Assembly: GCF_016862095.1 (NCBI RefSeq)
Contig: NZ_BOMH01000033.1
Coordinates: 1 to 64,000, forward strand
Reading direction: 5' to 3'
Length of the DNA: 64,000 nt
From: Actinoplanes cyaneus
GTDB lineage: Bacteria; Actinomycetota; Actinomycetes; Mycobacteriales; Micromonosporaceae
Positions within the stretch are counted from its first letter, which is position 1. The number at the start of each line of letters is the position of its first letter. Both the position numbers and the translations under genes were made by a program. This document shows, in pieces, positions 35,972 to 44,276 of this stretch. The notes below the pieces were generated by a model. That model made no database searches. It was not told where the DNA came from and saw nothing but the letters and a program-made list of their open reading frames with translations.

Positions 35972-36879
35972 CCCTTCCGACCACCGACGAAGTCGGTGAG
36001 CCAGGCCAGGAACTCCTCACCCAGGTCGGGCCGCTTCACCGCCAGCTCCACGACCGTCTGCAGATAGCCGAGCGGCTGACCCGTGTCATACCGGTGACCG
36101 CGGTAGACGATGCCGTGCACCGGGGTGCCGTCGGCCAGCAGCGTCGCCATCGCGTCGGTCAGCTGGATCTCGCCGCCGCTGCCGGGCTTGGTCTCGGCGA
36201 TCGTCTCGAAGATCCTGCCGGGCAGCACATACCGCCCGACCACGGCCAGGTTGCTCGGCGCCTCGCTCGGCGACGGCTTCTCCACCAGGCCGGTCACCTC
36301 GACGACGCCCTCACCGAGGTCCGACTCGCGCACCGAGGCGATCCCGTAGCGGGACGTCTCCTCCGGGGCGACCTCGATGAACGCGAGCACGATGCCGCCG
36401 GTGCGGGCCTGCAGGTCGAGCATGTCCGGCAGCAGCGGGCTGTCCTCGTCGACGAACTCGTCGCCGAGGAGCACCGCGAACGGGTTGTCGCCCACGTGTG
36501 ACGCCGCGGTCCCGACGGCGTGACCGAGGCCGAGCGGTTCACCCTGCCGGACGGTGTAGATGTTGGCGAGCTCACTCGTGCGACGGACGGCGGCGAGCCG
36601 CTCGGTGTCGCCCTTCTCCTGCAGCCGCTGCTCCACGTCGGGGCGGCGGTCGAAGTGGTCGACCATCGAGGTCTTGCCACGCCCGGTCACCAGCAGCACG
36701 TCGGTGATCCCGGCGGCGGCCGCCTCCTCGACGATGTACTGCAGGACCGGCCGGTCGACGACCGGCAACAATTCCTTGGGAACGGCCTTGGTGGCTGGCA
36801 GGAAACGCGTTGCCAGGCCGGCCGCTGGGATCACCGCTTTGACCGCGCGCCTGCCCGACCCTTGCGCGTTCGTCGTCAT
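35968..36879 (-). CDS. galU: UTP--glucose-1-phosphate uridylyltransferase
   Basis: GalU makes UDP-glucose for wall polysaccharides, glycolipids and trehalose. At 303 aa it has the nucleotide-binding IPAAGLATRFLPATKAVPKE, the VVDRPVLQYIVEEA segment, LGDEFVDEDSP and EKPSPSEAPSN. It is first of the galU-glp-rimJ(-glpR) string, overlapping glp by 4 bp. The upstream neighbour, 87 bp away on the same strand, is the GGDEF gene. Confidence 0.96.
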   Translation of the reverse strand: MTTNAQGSGRRAVKAVIPAAGLATRFLPATKAVPKELLPVVDRPVLQYIVEEAAAAGITDVLLVTGRGKTSMVDHFDRRPDVEQRLQEKGDTERLAAVRRTSELANIYTVRQGEPLGLGHAVGTAASHVGDNPFAVLLGDEFVDEDSPLLPDMLDLQARTGGIVLAFIEVAPEETSRYGIASVRESDLGEGVVEVTGLVEKPSPSEAPSNLAVVGRYVLPGRIFETIAETKPGSGGEIQLTDAMATLLADGTPVHGIVYRGHRYDTGQPLGYLQTVVELAVKRPDLGEEFLAWLTDFVGGRKG

Positions 36880-36966
36880 CAGTCACCGCACCTTCGCTGG
36901 TTCGTGCCCGGCGTTCTCGCTCGCAAGCATGCCGCGAGACTATCGGCCGAGAGCGCGTCTCGGCTG

Positions 36967-39150
36967 TTACGGCCCGCTCCCGGCCGGGGTGGGATCGAAA
37001 TTCCCCTCGGACACTCGGGACGAAACGCTCTCCGCGAGGCGATACGTGTCACGGCCCGCGTTCTTCGCCGCGTACAACGCCTCGTCGGCGGCATCGAGCA
37101 CCTGCTGTGCCGTCTCGCCGTGCTCGGGGAAGACCGCGATCCCGATCGAGACGCTGATCGAGGTCCGGTCGGCGACGCCGGGACGCCGCTGATCGAGCTG
37201 CACCGGACGGTCACGGACCAGCGCGCCGAGGCGTTCGGCGACGATCACCCCGCCGTACGCGTCGGTCTCCGGCAACAGCACCACGAACTCCTCCCCGCCC
37301 TGCCGGAACGCCACGTCCACCTCGCGCAGGCCGAGCCTGATCCGCCGGGCGAACTCGCCCAGGACCTGATCGCCCGCCGGATGCCCGAACGTGTCGTTCA
37401 CCTCTTTGAAGTGATCGAGGTCGAGCACCAGGACGGTGAGCATCCGGCCGAACCGGCTGGCCCGCTCCACCTCCCGGCGCAGTACCTCGCGCAGATAACG
37501 GTAGTTCCACAGGCCGGTGAGCGGATCGGTCAGCGACAATCGCTGCGCTTCCTCGTGCACCCGCACGTTGTGCACGGCCACCCCGGCCTGCCCCGCGAAG
37601 GTGCGAAGGGTGCGCAGGTCGGAGTCGTCGAAGCCGGGACTTCCGAGCCGGTCGTAGAGCGCGAGCACGCCCAGCGTCCCCGGCCCGGGCTCCTGGTCTT
37701 CACCCGTTGGTGGTGCGCAGATCGGCACCGCGACGTACGACTCGCAGGCCGGCTCCTCGGCCACGACGCCCGCCGAGCCGCGCAGCGGGGCACCCGAGGC
37801 AGCCACTGCGCTCGCCGAACCGCACGGCGGGGCACCCGAGGCGGCCACGACGCCCGCCGAGCCGCGCAGCGGGGTACCCGAGGCGGCCACTGCGCCGAGC
37901 ACGCCGCGTCCGATCACCAGGCGGCGTTGCGCCAGCTCAGCGGGCGGAAGGTCCCACTCGCCGGTCAGCCCCGCGCCGCACCGCGCGGCCAGCGTCCCGT
38001 CCGCATCGTCGACCAGCAGCACCAGCCCGGCCCGAGCGCCCGTGGCGGTCATCGCGGTACGCAGGATCACCGGCAGGATCCGGTCCAGGTCATGGGTGCT
38101 GGACAGGGTGTCGCCGAGGATCGACAGGTGCCGCCGCAACTGATCCCGGCTGGCGGTCAGCGCCTGCACGTAGGACTGCAACTCCCGGGTCATCCGGTTG
38201 AACGTCCCGGCCAGCCGGCCCAGCTCGTCCGGCCGCGGGATCGGCACGCGCGTATCCAGGTCACCGTTGGCCACCCGGTCGGCGGCCCACGCGAGGTCAC
38301 CGAGCGGCCGGGTGGTCGACCGTGCCAGCCACCGCGCCACCACCACCGCGACGGCGGCCGTGACCAGCACGATGAGCGGGATGATCGCGTACCGGAAGGT
38401 GGGTTGGCCGGGCATCGCCGTGAGGGTCAGCGGCAGCGGCTGTCCGGGGCCGGCTCCGAGCCGCCGGACAGTGCCGCCGGCCGACCCGCCGGACTCCTGC
38501 GGCCCGTCGAGCGCGACAGTGACACCGGCCGCGTCGCCCAAGCGCCGCAGCAGCGCGGTGTCGACCGGTTGTGCAGCCTGCACGCTGACGCCCACCGACC
38601 GCACCGACGCGGCCAGCGCGGTGATCTGCGTCCCGTCCCGCCCTGAGGAGTGCGGCGCGGTGGTCTCCGTCCCGTCCCGCGCCGGCGCGGCGGGTGCGGT
38701 GGTCTGCGCCCGGTCCCGCGCTGACGCGGCGGGTGCGGTGGTCTGCGCCCCGTCCGGCGCGGCGCAGTCCTGCCAGCCGGCCTGTGCCGCACCGTCTCGC
38801 GGGAACACGGTGCCGGGCGGCGCCATTCGCGACGTGGGAACTTCCGGAGAGACGGCCGGTTGCTCACCGCCGAACCGGATGTCGGCGGCCAGACCGCGGG
38901 CGATCAACTGATCGGCAACCGTGGCTCGCCCGTCCGGCGGCACCACCGCGACCGCTTCCGCCGCCGCCTGCAACTGGCCGCAGATCGCCCCGACCGCCGT
39001 CCGGACGGTCGTCACCGCATGATCGAGACGCTCGTTCGTCCGGTCCCGGCTGACCGCCGCGACGGTCAGCGCGACGAAGACGGACCCGAGTAGGACCGGA
39101 CCGAGCACGACCACCAGGAAGGCGCTGGTGAGTCGGCCACGTAATGTCAC
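36967..39150 (-). CDS. membrane diguanylate cyclase (HAMP-GAF-GGDEF) with internal repeat inserts
   Basis: A 727-aa sensor cyclase that should make c-di-GMP. The N-terminal membrane segment (about 5-28) is followed by an external sensor domain with low-complexity insert (about 130-190), a second membrane segment (about 255-278), HAMP, and a GAF domain interrupted by a 14-residue repeat. The C-terminal GGDEF domain has catalytic RQGGEEF and an intact allosteric I-site (REVD five residues before GGEEF). There is no EAL domain. The GTG at 39150 follows GGGAGGATGT. The divergent neighbour is the cyclo-ligase gene, 81 bp away. Confidence 0.9.
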   Translation of the reverse strand: MTLRGRLTSAFLVVVLGPVLLGSVFVALTVAAVSRDRTNERLDHAVTTVRTAVGAICGQLQAAAEAVAVVPPDGRATVADQLIARGLAADIRFGGEQPAVSPEVPTSRMAPPGTVFPRDGAAQAGWQDCAAPDGAQTTAPAASARDRAQTTAPAAPARDGTETTAPHSSGRDGTQITALAASVRSVGVSVQAAQPVDTALLRRLGDAAGVTVALDGPQESGGSAGGTVRRLGAGPGQPLPLTLTAMPGQPTFRYAIIPLIVLVTAAVAVVVARWLARSTTRPLGDLAWAADRVANGDLDTRVPIPRPDELGRLAGTFNRMTRELQSYVQALTASRDQLRRHLSILGDTLSSTHDLDRILPVILRTAMTATGARAGLVLLVDDADGTLAARCGAGLTGEWDLPPAELAQRRLVIGRGVLGAVAASGTPLRGSAGVVAASGAPPCGSASAVAASGAPLRGSAGVVAEEPACESYVAVPICAPPTGEDQEPGPGTLGVLALYDRLGSPGFDDSDLRTLRTFAGQAGVAVHNVRVHEEAQRLSLTDPLTGLWNYRYLREVLRREVERASRFGRMLTVLVLDLDHFKEVNDTFGHPAGDQVLGEFARRIRLGLREVDVAFRQGGEEFVVLLPETDAYGGVIVAERLGALVRDRPVQLDQRRPGVADRTSISVSIGIAVFPEHGETAQQVLDAADEALYAAKNAGRDTYRLAESVSSRVSEGNFDPTPAGSGP
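37760..37899. repeat. 42-bp in-frame tandem repeat (3.3 copies)
   Basis: Copies at 37760, 37802 and 37844 plus a partial one, differing at a few positions. They code for a 14-residue VAASGAPLRGSAGV-like unit inside the GAF domain of the diguanylate cyclase. The length keeps the reading frame. Confidence 0.88.
38657..38762. repeat. 39-bp in-frame tandem repeat (2.7 copies)
   Basis: Units starting at 38657, 38696 and 38735 (GCGGTGGTCTGCGCC-like), coding for a 13-residue Thr/Ala/Arg/Asp unit in the external sensor domain of the diguanylate cyclase. Confidence 0.8.
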
Positions 39151-39231
39151 ACATCCTCCCGGGACTGGCCCTCTTTGGAGCGATGCTGACATAGTGTGCA
39201 CCGTTTGCCGCTTTTAGAAAGGGGGTGTTGC

Positions 39232-39852
39232 ATGTCGGATTTAACCGGTGCCGCGGAAAAATCCCCCCAAAACAAGATCGCTCTGCGCGCCCGCCTACTC
39301 ACGGAACGTCGCTCACTTTCGGCCGCCGAGCGCACCCGGCTCGCCGCCGAACTTCAGGACCGAATCCTCTCCCACGTACGGCGTTGCGCCTTGCACGTCG
39401 TCGCCGCCTATGTCCCGTCCGCGTCGGAGCCGGGCGGCCCCGACCTCCCGGACGTGCTCCGGGCCGCGCTGCCCCCGGATGGCCGGCTGCTGCTGCCGGT
39501 GCTCCTGCCCGACAACGACCTCGACTGGGCGCCCTACACCGGGTCCCTGGCTCCTGGCCGTCGTGGCCTCCAGGAGCCGACCGGTCCACGCCTCGGCGTC
39601 ACAGCCCTCCGCACGGCGGACCTGATCCTGGTCCCGGCACTGGCGGTCGGCCGCGACGGGCTGCGGATGGGCCGCGGCGGCGGCTCCTACGACCGTGCGC
39701 TCTCCCGCCTCGGCCGGCCCGGCCCGGCGGTCGTCGCCCTTCTGCACGACCACGAGGCTCTCGACGAGGTGCCGGCCGAACCCCATGACCGCCCCGTCCA
39801 CGGCGTCATCACCCCGTCAGCGGGCTTCTCACCCCGTCCTGCGCCCCTCTGA
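39232..39852 (+). CDS. 5-formyltetrahydrofolate cyclo-ligase
   Basis: Converts 5-formyl-THF to 5,10-methenyl-THF using ATP (206 aa). It contains the N-terminal KIALRARLLTERRSLS, the substrate segment VLLPDNDLDWAPY, LILVPALAVGRDGLRMGRGGGSYDRAL with the family's GxGxGYYD-like loop, and a final His-rich VVALLHDHE. The ATG at 39232 is preceded by AAAGGGGG. Its downstream neighbour is the Ruc-like gene, the same pair as Rv0992c-Rv0991c. Confidence 0.93.
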   Translation: MSDLTGAAEKSPQNKIALRARLLTERRSLSAAERTRLAAELQDRILSHVRRCALHVVAAYVPSASEPGGPDLPDVLRAALPPDGRLLLPVLLPDNDLDWAPYTGSLAPGRRGLQEPTGPRLGVTALRTADLILVPALAVGRDGLRMGRGGGSYDRALSRLGRPGPAVVALLHDHEALDEVPAEPHDRPVHGVITPSAGFSPRPAPL

Positions 39853-39935
39853 GGGCGTACTTCGTCACATCCGGCGGCACGCCGGGGCCTCAGACCCGGG
39901 CCGGAGTGGACGAATTGACCTCCGATGCCGCAACA

Positions 39936-39962
39936 TTGGCACTCGGAGTTGGCGAGTGCCAG
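39936..39962 (+). promoter_or_regulatory. CIRCE element (HrcA operator)
   Basis: TTGGCACTC, a 9-nt spacer and GAGTGCCAG match the CIRCE consensus TTAGCACTC-N9-GAGTGCTAA except for the G/C pair replacing A/T (symmetric in both arms) and the outermost right base. It lies 24 bp before the GTG of the Ruc-like gene, in position to block transcription. Confidence 0.88.
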
Positions 39963-39985
39963 CAGCCGACAGATCCGGAGGAGCC

Positions 39986-40360
39986 GTGCCTACCTACCAG
40001 TACGCCTGCACCGAGTGCGGTGAGCAGCTCGAAGCCGTTCAATCCTTCTCCGACCCGGCGCTCACCGAGTGCCCGAACTGTCACGGCAAGCTCCGTAAGG
40101 TGTTCAACTCGGTCGGCATCGTCTTCAAGGGCTCGGGCTTCTACCGCAACGACTCCCGGTCGGGCAACGTGAGCGCCGAGAAGTCCGGCGACGCGCCGGC
40201 CAAAAAGGCGGAGAGCACCACGACGTCGTCGAGCTCCTCGTCCGACAGCTCGTCGTCCTCCAGCAGCGGCAGCACGTCCTCGTCGTCGACCTCTTCGTCG
40301 TCGACGACCTCGGCGAGCGGCAGCTCGTCCTCCGGGGCGAAGGCCGCCGCGGCCTCCTGA
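39986..40360 (+). CDS. FmdB-type zinc-ribbon protein with Ser-rich tail, Ruc-like chaperone
   Basis: A 124-aa protein. The N-terminal FmdB zinc ribbon (about 1-42) has the two pairs CTEC and CPNC. From about 65 on it is a disordered Ser/Thr/Ala tail. M. tuberculosis Rv0991c (Ruc), with the same architecture and the same neighbour gene, is a redox-activated chaperone whose zinc ribbon senses oxidation. The CIRCE element just upstream supports a protein-quality-control role here (inference). The GTG at 39986 follows GGAGGAGCC. Confidence 0.9.
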   Translation: MPTYQYACTECGEQLEAVQSFSDPALTECPNCHGKLRKVFNSVGIVFKGSGFYRNDSRSGNVSAEKSGDAPAKKAESTTTSSSSSSDSSSSSSSGSTSSSSTSSSSTTSASGSSSSGAKAAAAS

Positions 40361-40371
40361 CCCACTCGTGT

Positions 40372-40407
40372 CGCAAAGGGCGTGCCGGATCACGGCACGC
40401 CCTTTCG
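40372..40407 (+). terminator. terminator of the Ruc-like gene
   Basis: CGCAAAGGGCGTGCCG pairs with CGGCACGCCCTTTCG, starting 12 bp after the stop. Confidence 0.85.
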
Positions 40408-40500
40408 CCCGTACGCCCCATGAACGCTCTTGTGTTGTCAAAAAGCTCGGCCTCGCCGCGCGCTCGCCCAACCTAGCTCGCCCTGACGCCGCGATTCGGG

Positions 40501-40526
40501 TTATCCACAGCACGCGGTTGTCCACA
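40501..40526 (+). promoter_or_regulatory. pair of DnaA boxes
   Basis: TTATCCACA at 40501-40509 and TTGTCCACA at 40518-40526, same orientation, starts 17 bp apart. Both fit the DnaA box consensus and lie in the gap between the Ruc-like and SAF genes, far from any replication gene. Confidence 0.7.
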
Positions 40527-40601
40527 GGCTGCCCGCAGCCGGACCCGGATCTCGCCTAACCTCGCCCGCCTGGACACGTCCGCGGCAAGGAGGGCAGAGC
40601 G

Positions 40602-41132
40602 ATGATCAGATCCCGCGATCGCGGCGAACGCCTGGACCCGGTGCGCCGGCGAGGACCGGGCAGGGGCACCCTGCTGCGGCTCGCCGTCATAGCAGTCCTG
40701 CTGGCCACCGCCGCCGCCGTCATCCGGTTACGTCCGGCTGCGACCGCCTGCACGACATCCGTCGCCCCAGCAATCAGCGGGGCCACGGCACCCACTGGGG
40801 CCACGGCGAGCAGCGGGGTAACGGCGAGCAGGCCATCCCCGCCCGAGGTCAGCGGCAAGCCGTCGATCCCGGAGGGCACTGTCGGCGTGCCGGTGCGGCT
40901 GGCCGATCCGACCGCGCTGGCCCTGGTCCACCCGGGGAACCTGGTCGACCTGCTACGGCTCGGCGACGGGGGTGACAGCACTCCGATCGCCAGCTCCGCG
41001 CTGGTCCTCGACGTGACCGGCGCGGATGACCCGACGACCGGCGGGCTGCTGCTGGCGCTCGCCCCGGAGCAGGCCGATCGTGCGGTGGGCGGGTCTGGTC
41101 ACGGCTTCGCCATCCTGATCCGCCCCGGCTGA
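40602..41132 (+). CDS. SAF/RcpC-like domain membrane protein
   Basis: A 176-aa protein with a basic N-terminus and one membrane segment (about 25-45, LLRLAVIAVLLATAAAVIRL). A Thr/Ala/Gly linker leads to an external domain (about 90-175) resembling the RcpC/SAF part of CpaB: GTVGVPVRLADPTALALVHPGNLVDLLRL. CpaB works in tight-adherence pili, but no tad genes are nearby, and short stand-alone versions are common in actinobacteria with unknown function. Confidence 0.8.
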   Translation: MIRSRDRGERLDPVRRRGPGRGTLLRLAVIAVLLATAAAVIRLRPAATACTTSVAPAISGATAPTGATASSGVTASRPSPPEVSGKPSIPEGTVGVPVRLADPTALALVHPGNLVDLLRLGDGGDSTPIASSALVLDVTGADDPTTGGLLLALAPEQADRAVGGSGHGFAILIRPG

Positions 41133-41139
41133 CGGTCCC

Positions 41140-41260
41140 GGCTCCCGCCCCACGAGCCAGCGGGCAGCACGGCAGCACGGCAGCAATGAAGGTTCCACGG
41201 GTGGCACGAGAGCCAATGACGGCTCCGCGGGTGACACGGGCGCAATGAGCGCGCCGCCGG
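41140..41260. repeat. low-complexity spacer
   Basis: GGCAGCACGGCAGCACGGCAGCA and GGGTGGCACGAGAGCCAATGA / GGGTGACACGGGCGCAATGA are imperfect repeats downstream of the SAF gene. No gene is seen in this stretch. Confidence 0.5.
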
Positions 41261-41397
41261 CGACCACCATCGCCTCGTCGCGGACTCCGACGGCTCCGGC
41301 AGGTGGTGCGGGCGCAACGGCGGCCCGGCAGGTGGCACGAAACCGCCGGCGGGCCGAGGCGACCCGTCGGCGTGGGAGCGCTGCCTTCCGCGGAGCG

Positions 41398-41577
41398 TCA
41401 GCCCCAGTGCGGCGGGCGGTCGTCGAGCAGCCGGTCGTCGTTGGAGTGGCCGTGCTCGCCCCAACCGCGCTCGGTGTCGTCCCGAGTCTGGTCGGGCAGC
41501 ACCGGCGCCTCCTCCGAGTCGAAGTCGACCTCACGCTCGGCATCGTTGTCCCGCTCGGGGCCATCCAGGATGTCCAC
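41398..41577 (-). CDS. small conserved actinobacterial acidic protein (59 aa)
   Basis: An acidic, probably disordered protein that starts MDILDGPE and ends QTRDDTERGWGEHGHSNDDR followed by DRPPHWG, a pattern I recognise as a small conserved actinobacterial protein without known function. The GTG at 41577 is the natural start. It is divergent from the gene at 41642 with a gap of 64 bp. Confidence 0.7.
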   Translation of the reverse strand: MDILDGPERDNDAEREVDFDSEEAPVLPDQTRDDTERGWGEHGHSNDDRLLDDRPPHWG

Positions 41578-41641
41578 GCCTAGAAGGGTAAGCCGACATC
41601 GCTTCGGCCGTCGTCCCCCTCCGGCTGTACCGTCGGTGAAC

Positions 41642-41974
41642 GTGAGCTCCCCCACCAGTGGCCCGGACGGCGACGCGTACTGGCAGCGGCCCGACCCCGG
41701 GGCCGCATCGCTCAGTCGGCCTGCCCAGGATCAGCCTGTCACTCCCGAGGCTCCGGCGTACCCGGGACCGCCGCGCACCGATCCCCCGGCGCCGCACTGG
41801 CGGCCGCCGACGATCGCCACCCCGCCCCCGCCGCGTCACATGCCCGTCCAGAACATGGACGCCATCGACGAGGCCGAGGGGTCGGCGCGGACGGTGACCT
41901 ACGGCGTGGGGCTGGTCGCGGGCGCAGTCGCGCTGATCCTGATCTGCCTGCTCTGCGGTCGCGCGCTGTTCTAA
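41642..41974 (+). CDS. small C-terminally anchored membrane protein (110 aa)
   Basis: A Pro-rich cytoplasmic region of about 75 residues precedes a single C-terminal membrane segment (about 83-108, VTYGVGLVAGAVALILICLLCG). There are alternative GTG starts at 41636 and 41642. The layout suggests a tail-anchored protein. Function unknown. Confidence 0.72.
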   Translation: MSSPTSGPDGDAYWQRPDPGAASLSRPAQDQPVTPEAPAYPGPPRTDPPAPHWRPPTIATPPPPRHMPVQNMDAIDEAEGSARTVTYGVGLVAGAVALILICLLCGRALF

Positions 41975-42050
41975 AGAGGGCGCTGCGCCGGCGTGCTCGG
42001 CGACCGCGCTTCGCCGTGACGGCCCGGACAGCGCCGCCGGGCCCCTCGAC

Positions 42051-42140
42051 GTGAACGACAACACCGCCAGGCCCTCGGCGTGAACCACAACGCCGCCGAG
42101 CTCTCTCAGCGTGAACGACAACGCCGCCGGACCCGTCGGC
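42051..42140. repeat. 30-bp tandem repeat (3 copies)
   Basis: Units begin GTGAACGACAACACCGCC (42051), GTGAACCACAACGCCGCC (42080) and GTGAACGACAACGCCGCC (42111). The array is bracketed by the inverted 9-mer GAGGGCGCT near 41978 and AGCGCCCTC near 42167. No gene. Confidence 0.8.
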
Positions 42141-42172
42141 CCAGCGGCGTCATCGAAGCGGAGAAAGCGCCC

Positions 42173-42643
42173 TCAGTAGGTGCCCCAGACCGCGGTCGCC
42201 CCCGAGTCGCCGGTGCGGTAGATGTAGTAGCCGCTGCCCGCCGCCAGCGCCACGGACAGCACGATGAAGGCCAGGTTGAGCACGACCGGCAGCTTGCGCC
42301 CCACCCGGAACGTCAGCGCCACCATGATCAGCGCAAGCACGCCGAGGCCCAGCGAGAACCAGAACGTGTTCGTCCCGAAGTCCATGTGCTGCGCCAGGAT
42401 CTCCTTGCCCTTCGGGGAGAACGTCGAGATCCGGCTGTCGTAGAGCTTCTCGCCGGACTCCTTGGCGACGAACGTCGAGATGGGCGCGATCACCGCGAGC
42501 AGCGCCACGGCCCATGCGAGTTTGGGACGCCAGGGCGTCGCGAGCGCGTAGACGACCGCGCCGAGCGCGAGCAGCGGCACGAAGATGACGGCGGCGTGCA
42601 GCACGAGAATATGGACGGGCAAGCCGTTGACCTGGTCGAACAC
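42173..42643 (-). CDS. DUF2231 domain membrane protein
   Basis: A 156-aa integral membrane protein with four hydrophobic segments. It starts with the family-typical FDQVNGLPVHILVLHAAVIF and includes a His in the first helix that could hold heme or a metal. DUF2231 function is unknown. The GTG at 42643 is preceded by AGGAGGAAAA, an ideal ribosome binding site. It is divergent from the Fur gene. Confidence 0.85.
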   Translation of the reverse strand: MFDQVNGLPVHILVLHAAVIFVPLLALGAVVYALATPWRPKLAWAVALLAVIAPISTFVAKESGEKLYDSRISTFSPKGKEILAQHMDFGTNTFWFSLGLGVLALIMVALTFRVGRKLPVVLNLAFIVLSVALAAGSGYYIYRTGDSGATAVWGTY

Positions 42644-42811
42644 TTTTCCTCCTGGGTCCGGGGTGATCGCTAGCTTAGAGATGTCTGACGACGCAAACAT
42701 CCCCCCGTCAGGAACTACCGCCGAAATCCGATTCAGGTTCAACCGCCCCACCAGCAGATCTGTGACTTCTCCCAGGTTGGGGAAACCGTCCGGTCGTGCT
42801 GTCATGGATGA

Positions 42812-43243
42812 ATGTCCACCGGTGAGGAGCTGCTGCGCGCGCACGGCCTGCGGGTCACGCGCCCGCGGCTCGCCGTGCTCGAGGTGTTGACCGGCGGCGG
42901 GCACCTCGAGGTGGACGAGATCGCCCGGCAGGTGCGCGTCCGCCTCGACTCCGTCTCCACCCAGGCCGTCTACGACGTGCTCGGTGTGTTCTCCCGGGCC
43001 GGCCTGGCGCGGCGGATCGAGCCGGCCGGCAGCCCGGCACGGTTCGAGGCGCGGGTCGGCGACAACCATCACCACATCGTCTGCCGGGGCTGCGGGGCGA
43101 TCGCCGACGTCGACTGCGCGGTCGGCGAGCGGCCCTGCCTGTTCCCGAGCGACAGTCACGGCTTCACGCTGGACGAGGCCGAGGTGACGTTCTGGGGCCT
43201 TTGTCCCGCCTGCCAGGCCAAGCGGCTCGCCGACACGGCCTGA
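42812..43243 (+). CDS. Fur family metalloregulator
   Basis: A 143-aa transcription factor. The N-terminal winged helix (about 5-80) contains GLRVTRPRLAVLEVL and DSVSTQAVYDVLGVFSRAGL. The C-terminal metal/dimer domain has the HHHIVCRGCG motif and a second pair CPAC, forming the structural zinc site. Sequence fits the FurA/CatR branch that senses peroxide and usually precedes katG; here no catalase follows, so the target is unknown. Divergent from DUF2231 (168 bp). Confidence 0.92.
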   Translation: MSTGEELLRAHGLRVTRPRLAVLEVLTGGGHLEVDEIARQVRVRLDSVSTQAVYDVLGVFSRAGLARRIEPAGSPARFEARVGDNHHHIVCRGCGAIADVDCAVGERPCLFPSDSHGFTLDEAEVTFWGLCPACQAKRLADTA

Positions 43244-43273
43244 TCCACCCGCCGGGCGCGGCATAATTCACTG

Positions 43274-44128
43274 ATGACGGGCGACGTAGGGCTCTTCGGA
43301 CCGGAATCGATCACCTGGAAGCTGCATCGGGAGCCGATCCTGATGCTCGGCGGGTTGCGCTCGCTGTACATGCAGGCGCTTCACCCGCGTGCGGTCGCGG
43401 CGGTCGGCCAGAATTCGGTCTACCGCTCCGACATGTGGGGCCGGCTGATGCGCACCTCGAACTACGTGGCAACGGTCATCTACGGCAGCACCGCCGAGGT
43501 GGACGAGGCCGCCGCCCGGCTGCGGAAGATCCATTCACGCCTGAGCGCGACCGATCCACGTACCGGGGAATCGTTCCGGGTCGACGAGCCCGACCTGCTG
43601 CGCTGGGTGCACGTGGCCGAGGTCGAGTCGTTCCTGACCACCGCCCTGCGGGCCGGGGTGCGCCTGACCCCTGACGAGATCGACGCCTACTACACCGAGC
43701 AGCTGCGTGCCGCCGCCCTGGTCGGGCTGGACCCGGCCACCGTGCCGGCGACCGCCGCCGAGGTGGAGGCGTATTACGCGGCCATGCGCCCCGAGCTCGG
43801 TCTGACCCGGGACGGTGCGGAGGCGGCGTTCTTCCTGACCCTGCCGCCGATCCCGGACACGTGGGGCGGCCGGGCGCTGCGGCTCGGTCTCACGTTCGGG
43901 CCGCCCCGATGGGCGTACCTCGGCCTGGCCAGCACCGCGATGGGCCTGCTGCCACAGTGGGCCCGCAAGATGTACGGCGCGCCGGGCTGGCCCAGCACCG
44001 ACCTGGCGGCCGGCCTCTCCGCCCGTGGCCTGCGCGCCCTGCTCGCCGGGGTCTTGGCCGTCCTTCCCTCGGGATACCGCGTGTCCCCCGCCCACCAGGC
44101 CGCCCTGGCCCGCGCCGGCCTCGCCTGA
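43274..44128 (+). CDS. DUF2236 / MpaB-type oxygenase family protein
   Basis: A 284-aa protein of the MpaB/Lcp-like heme oxygenase superfamily. Characteristic pieces are GLRSLYMQALHPRAVAAV with the probable heme-ligand His, SDMWGRLMRTSNYVATVIYG, and LLRWVHVAEVESFLTTA. The substrate is unknown. It begins 30 bp after the Fur gene on the same strand and may be co-transcribed with it. Confidence 0.88.
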   Translation: MTGDVGLFGPESITWKLHREPILMLGGLRSLYMQALHPRAVAAVGQNSVYRSDMWGRLMRTSNYVATVIYGSTAEVDEAAARLRKIHSRLSATDPRTGESFRVDEPDLLRWVHVAEVESFLTTALRAGVRLTPDEIDAYYTEQLRAAALVGLDPATVPATAAEVEAYYAAMRPELGLTRDGAEAAFFLTLPPIPDTWGGRALRLGLTFGPPRWAYLGLASTAMGLLPQWARKMYGAPGWPSTDLAAGLSARGLRALLAGVLAVLPSGYRVSPAHQAALARAGLA

Positions 44129-44153
44129 CCTACCCGCCCGGGGCCCCCGGCCC

Positions 44154-44259
44154 CACCCGAGCCGCGCCAGCCCTCACCCGAGCCGCGCCACCCGAGCCTG
44201 ACCATCCGCCCGCGGGCGCGCCACTCGAGCCCGACACCCGCCCGAGCCGCGCCACCCGA
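44154..44259. repeat. degenerate CCGAGCCGCGCCA-rich array
   Basis: At least four imperfect copies of CACCCGAGCCGCGCCA fill the 148-bp gap between the convergent MpaB-type and RecB-like genes. Confidence 0.65.
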
Positions 44260-44276
44260 AAGGCCACGCCGGCCCG

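Noticed and set aside
40602..41132. SAF/CpaB-like protein as part of a Tad pilus cluster
   Set aside because: No tad ATPase, prepilin or secretin genes nearby, and the protein is shorter than CpaB.
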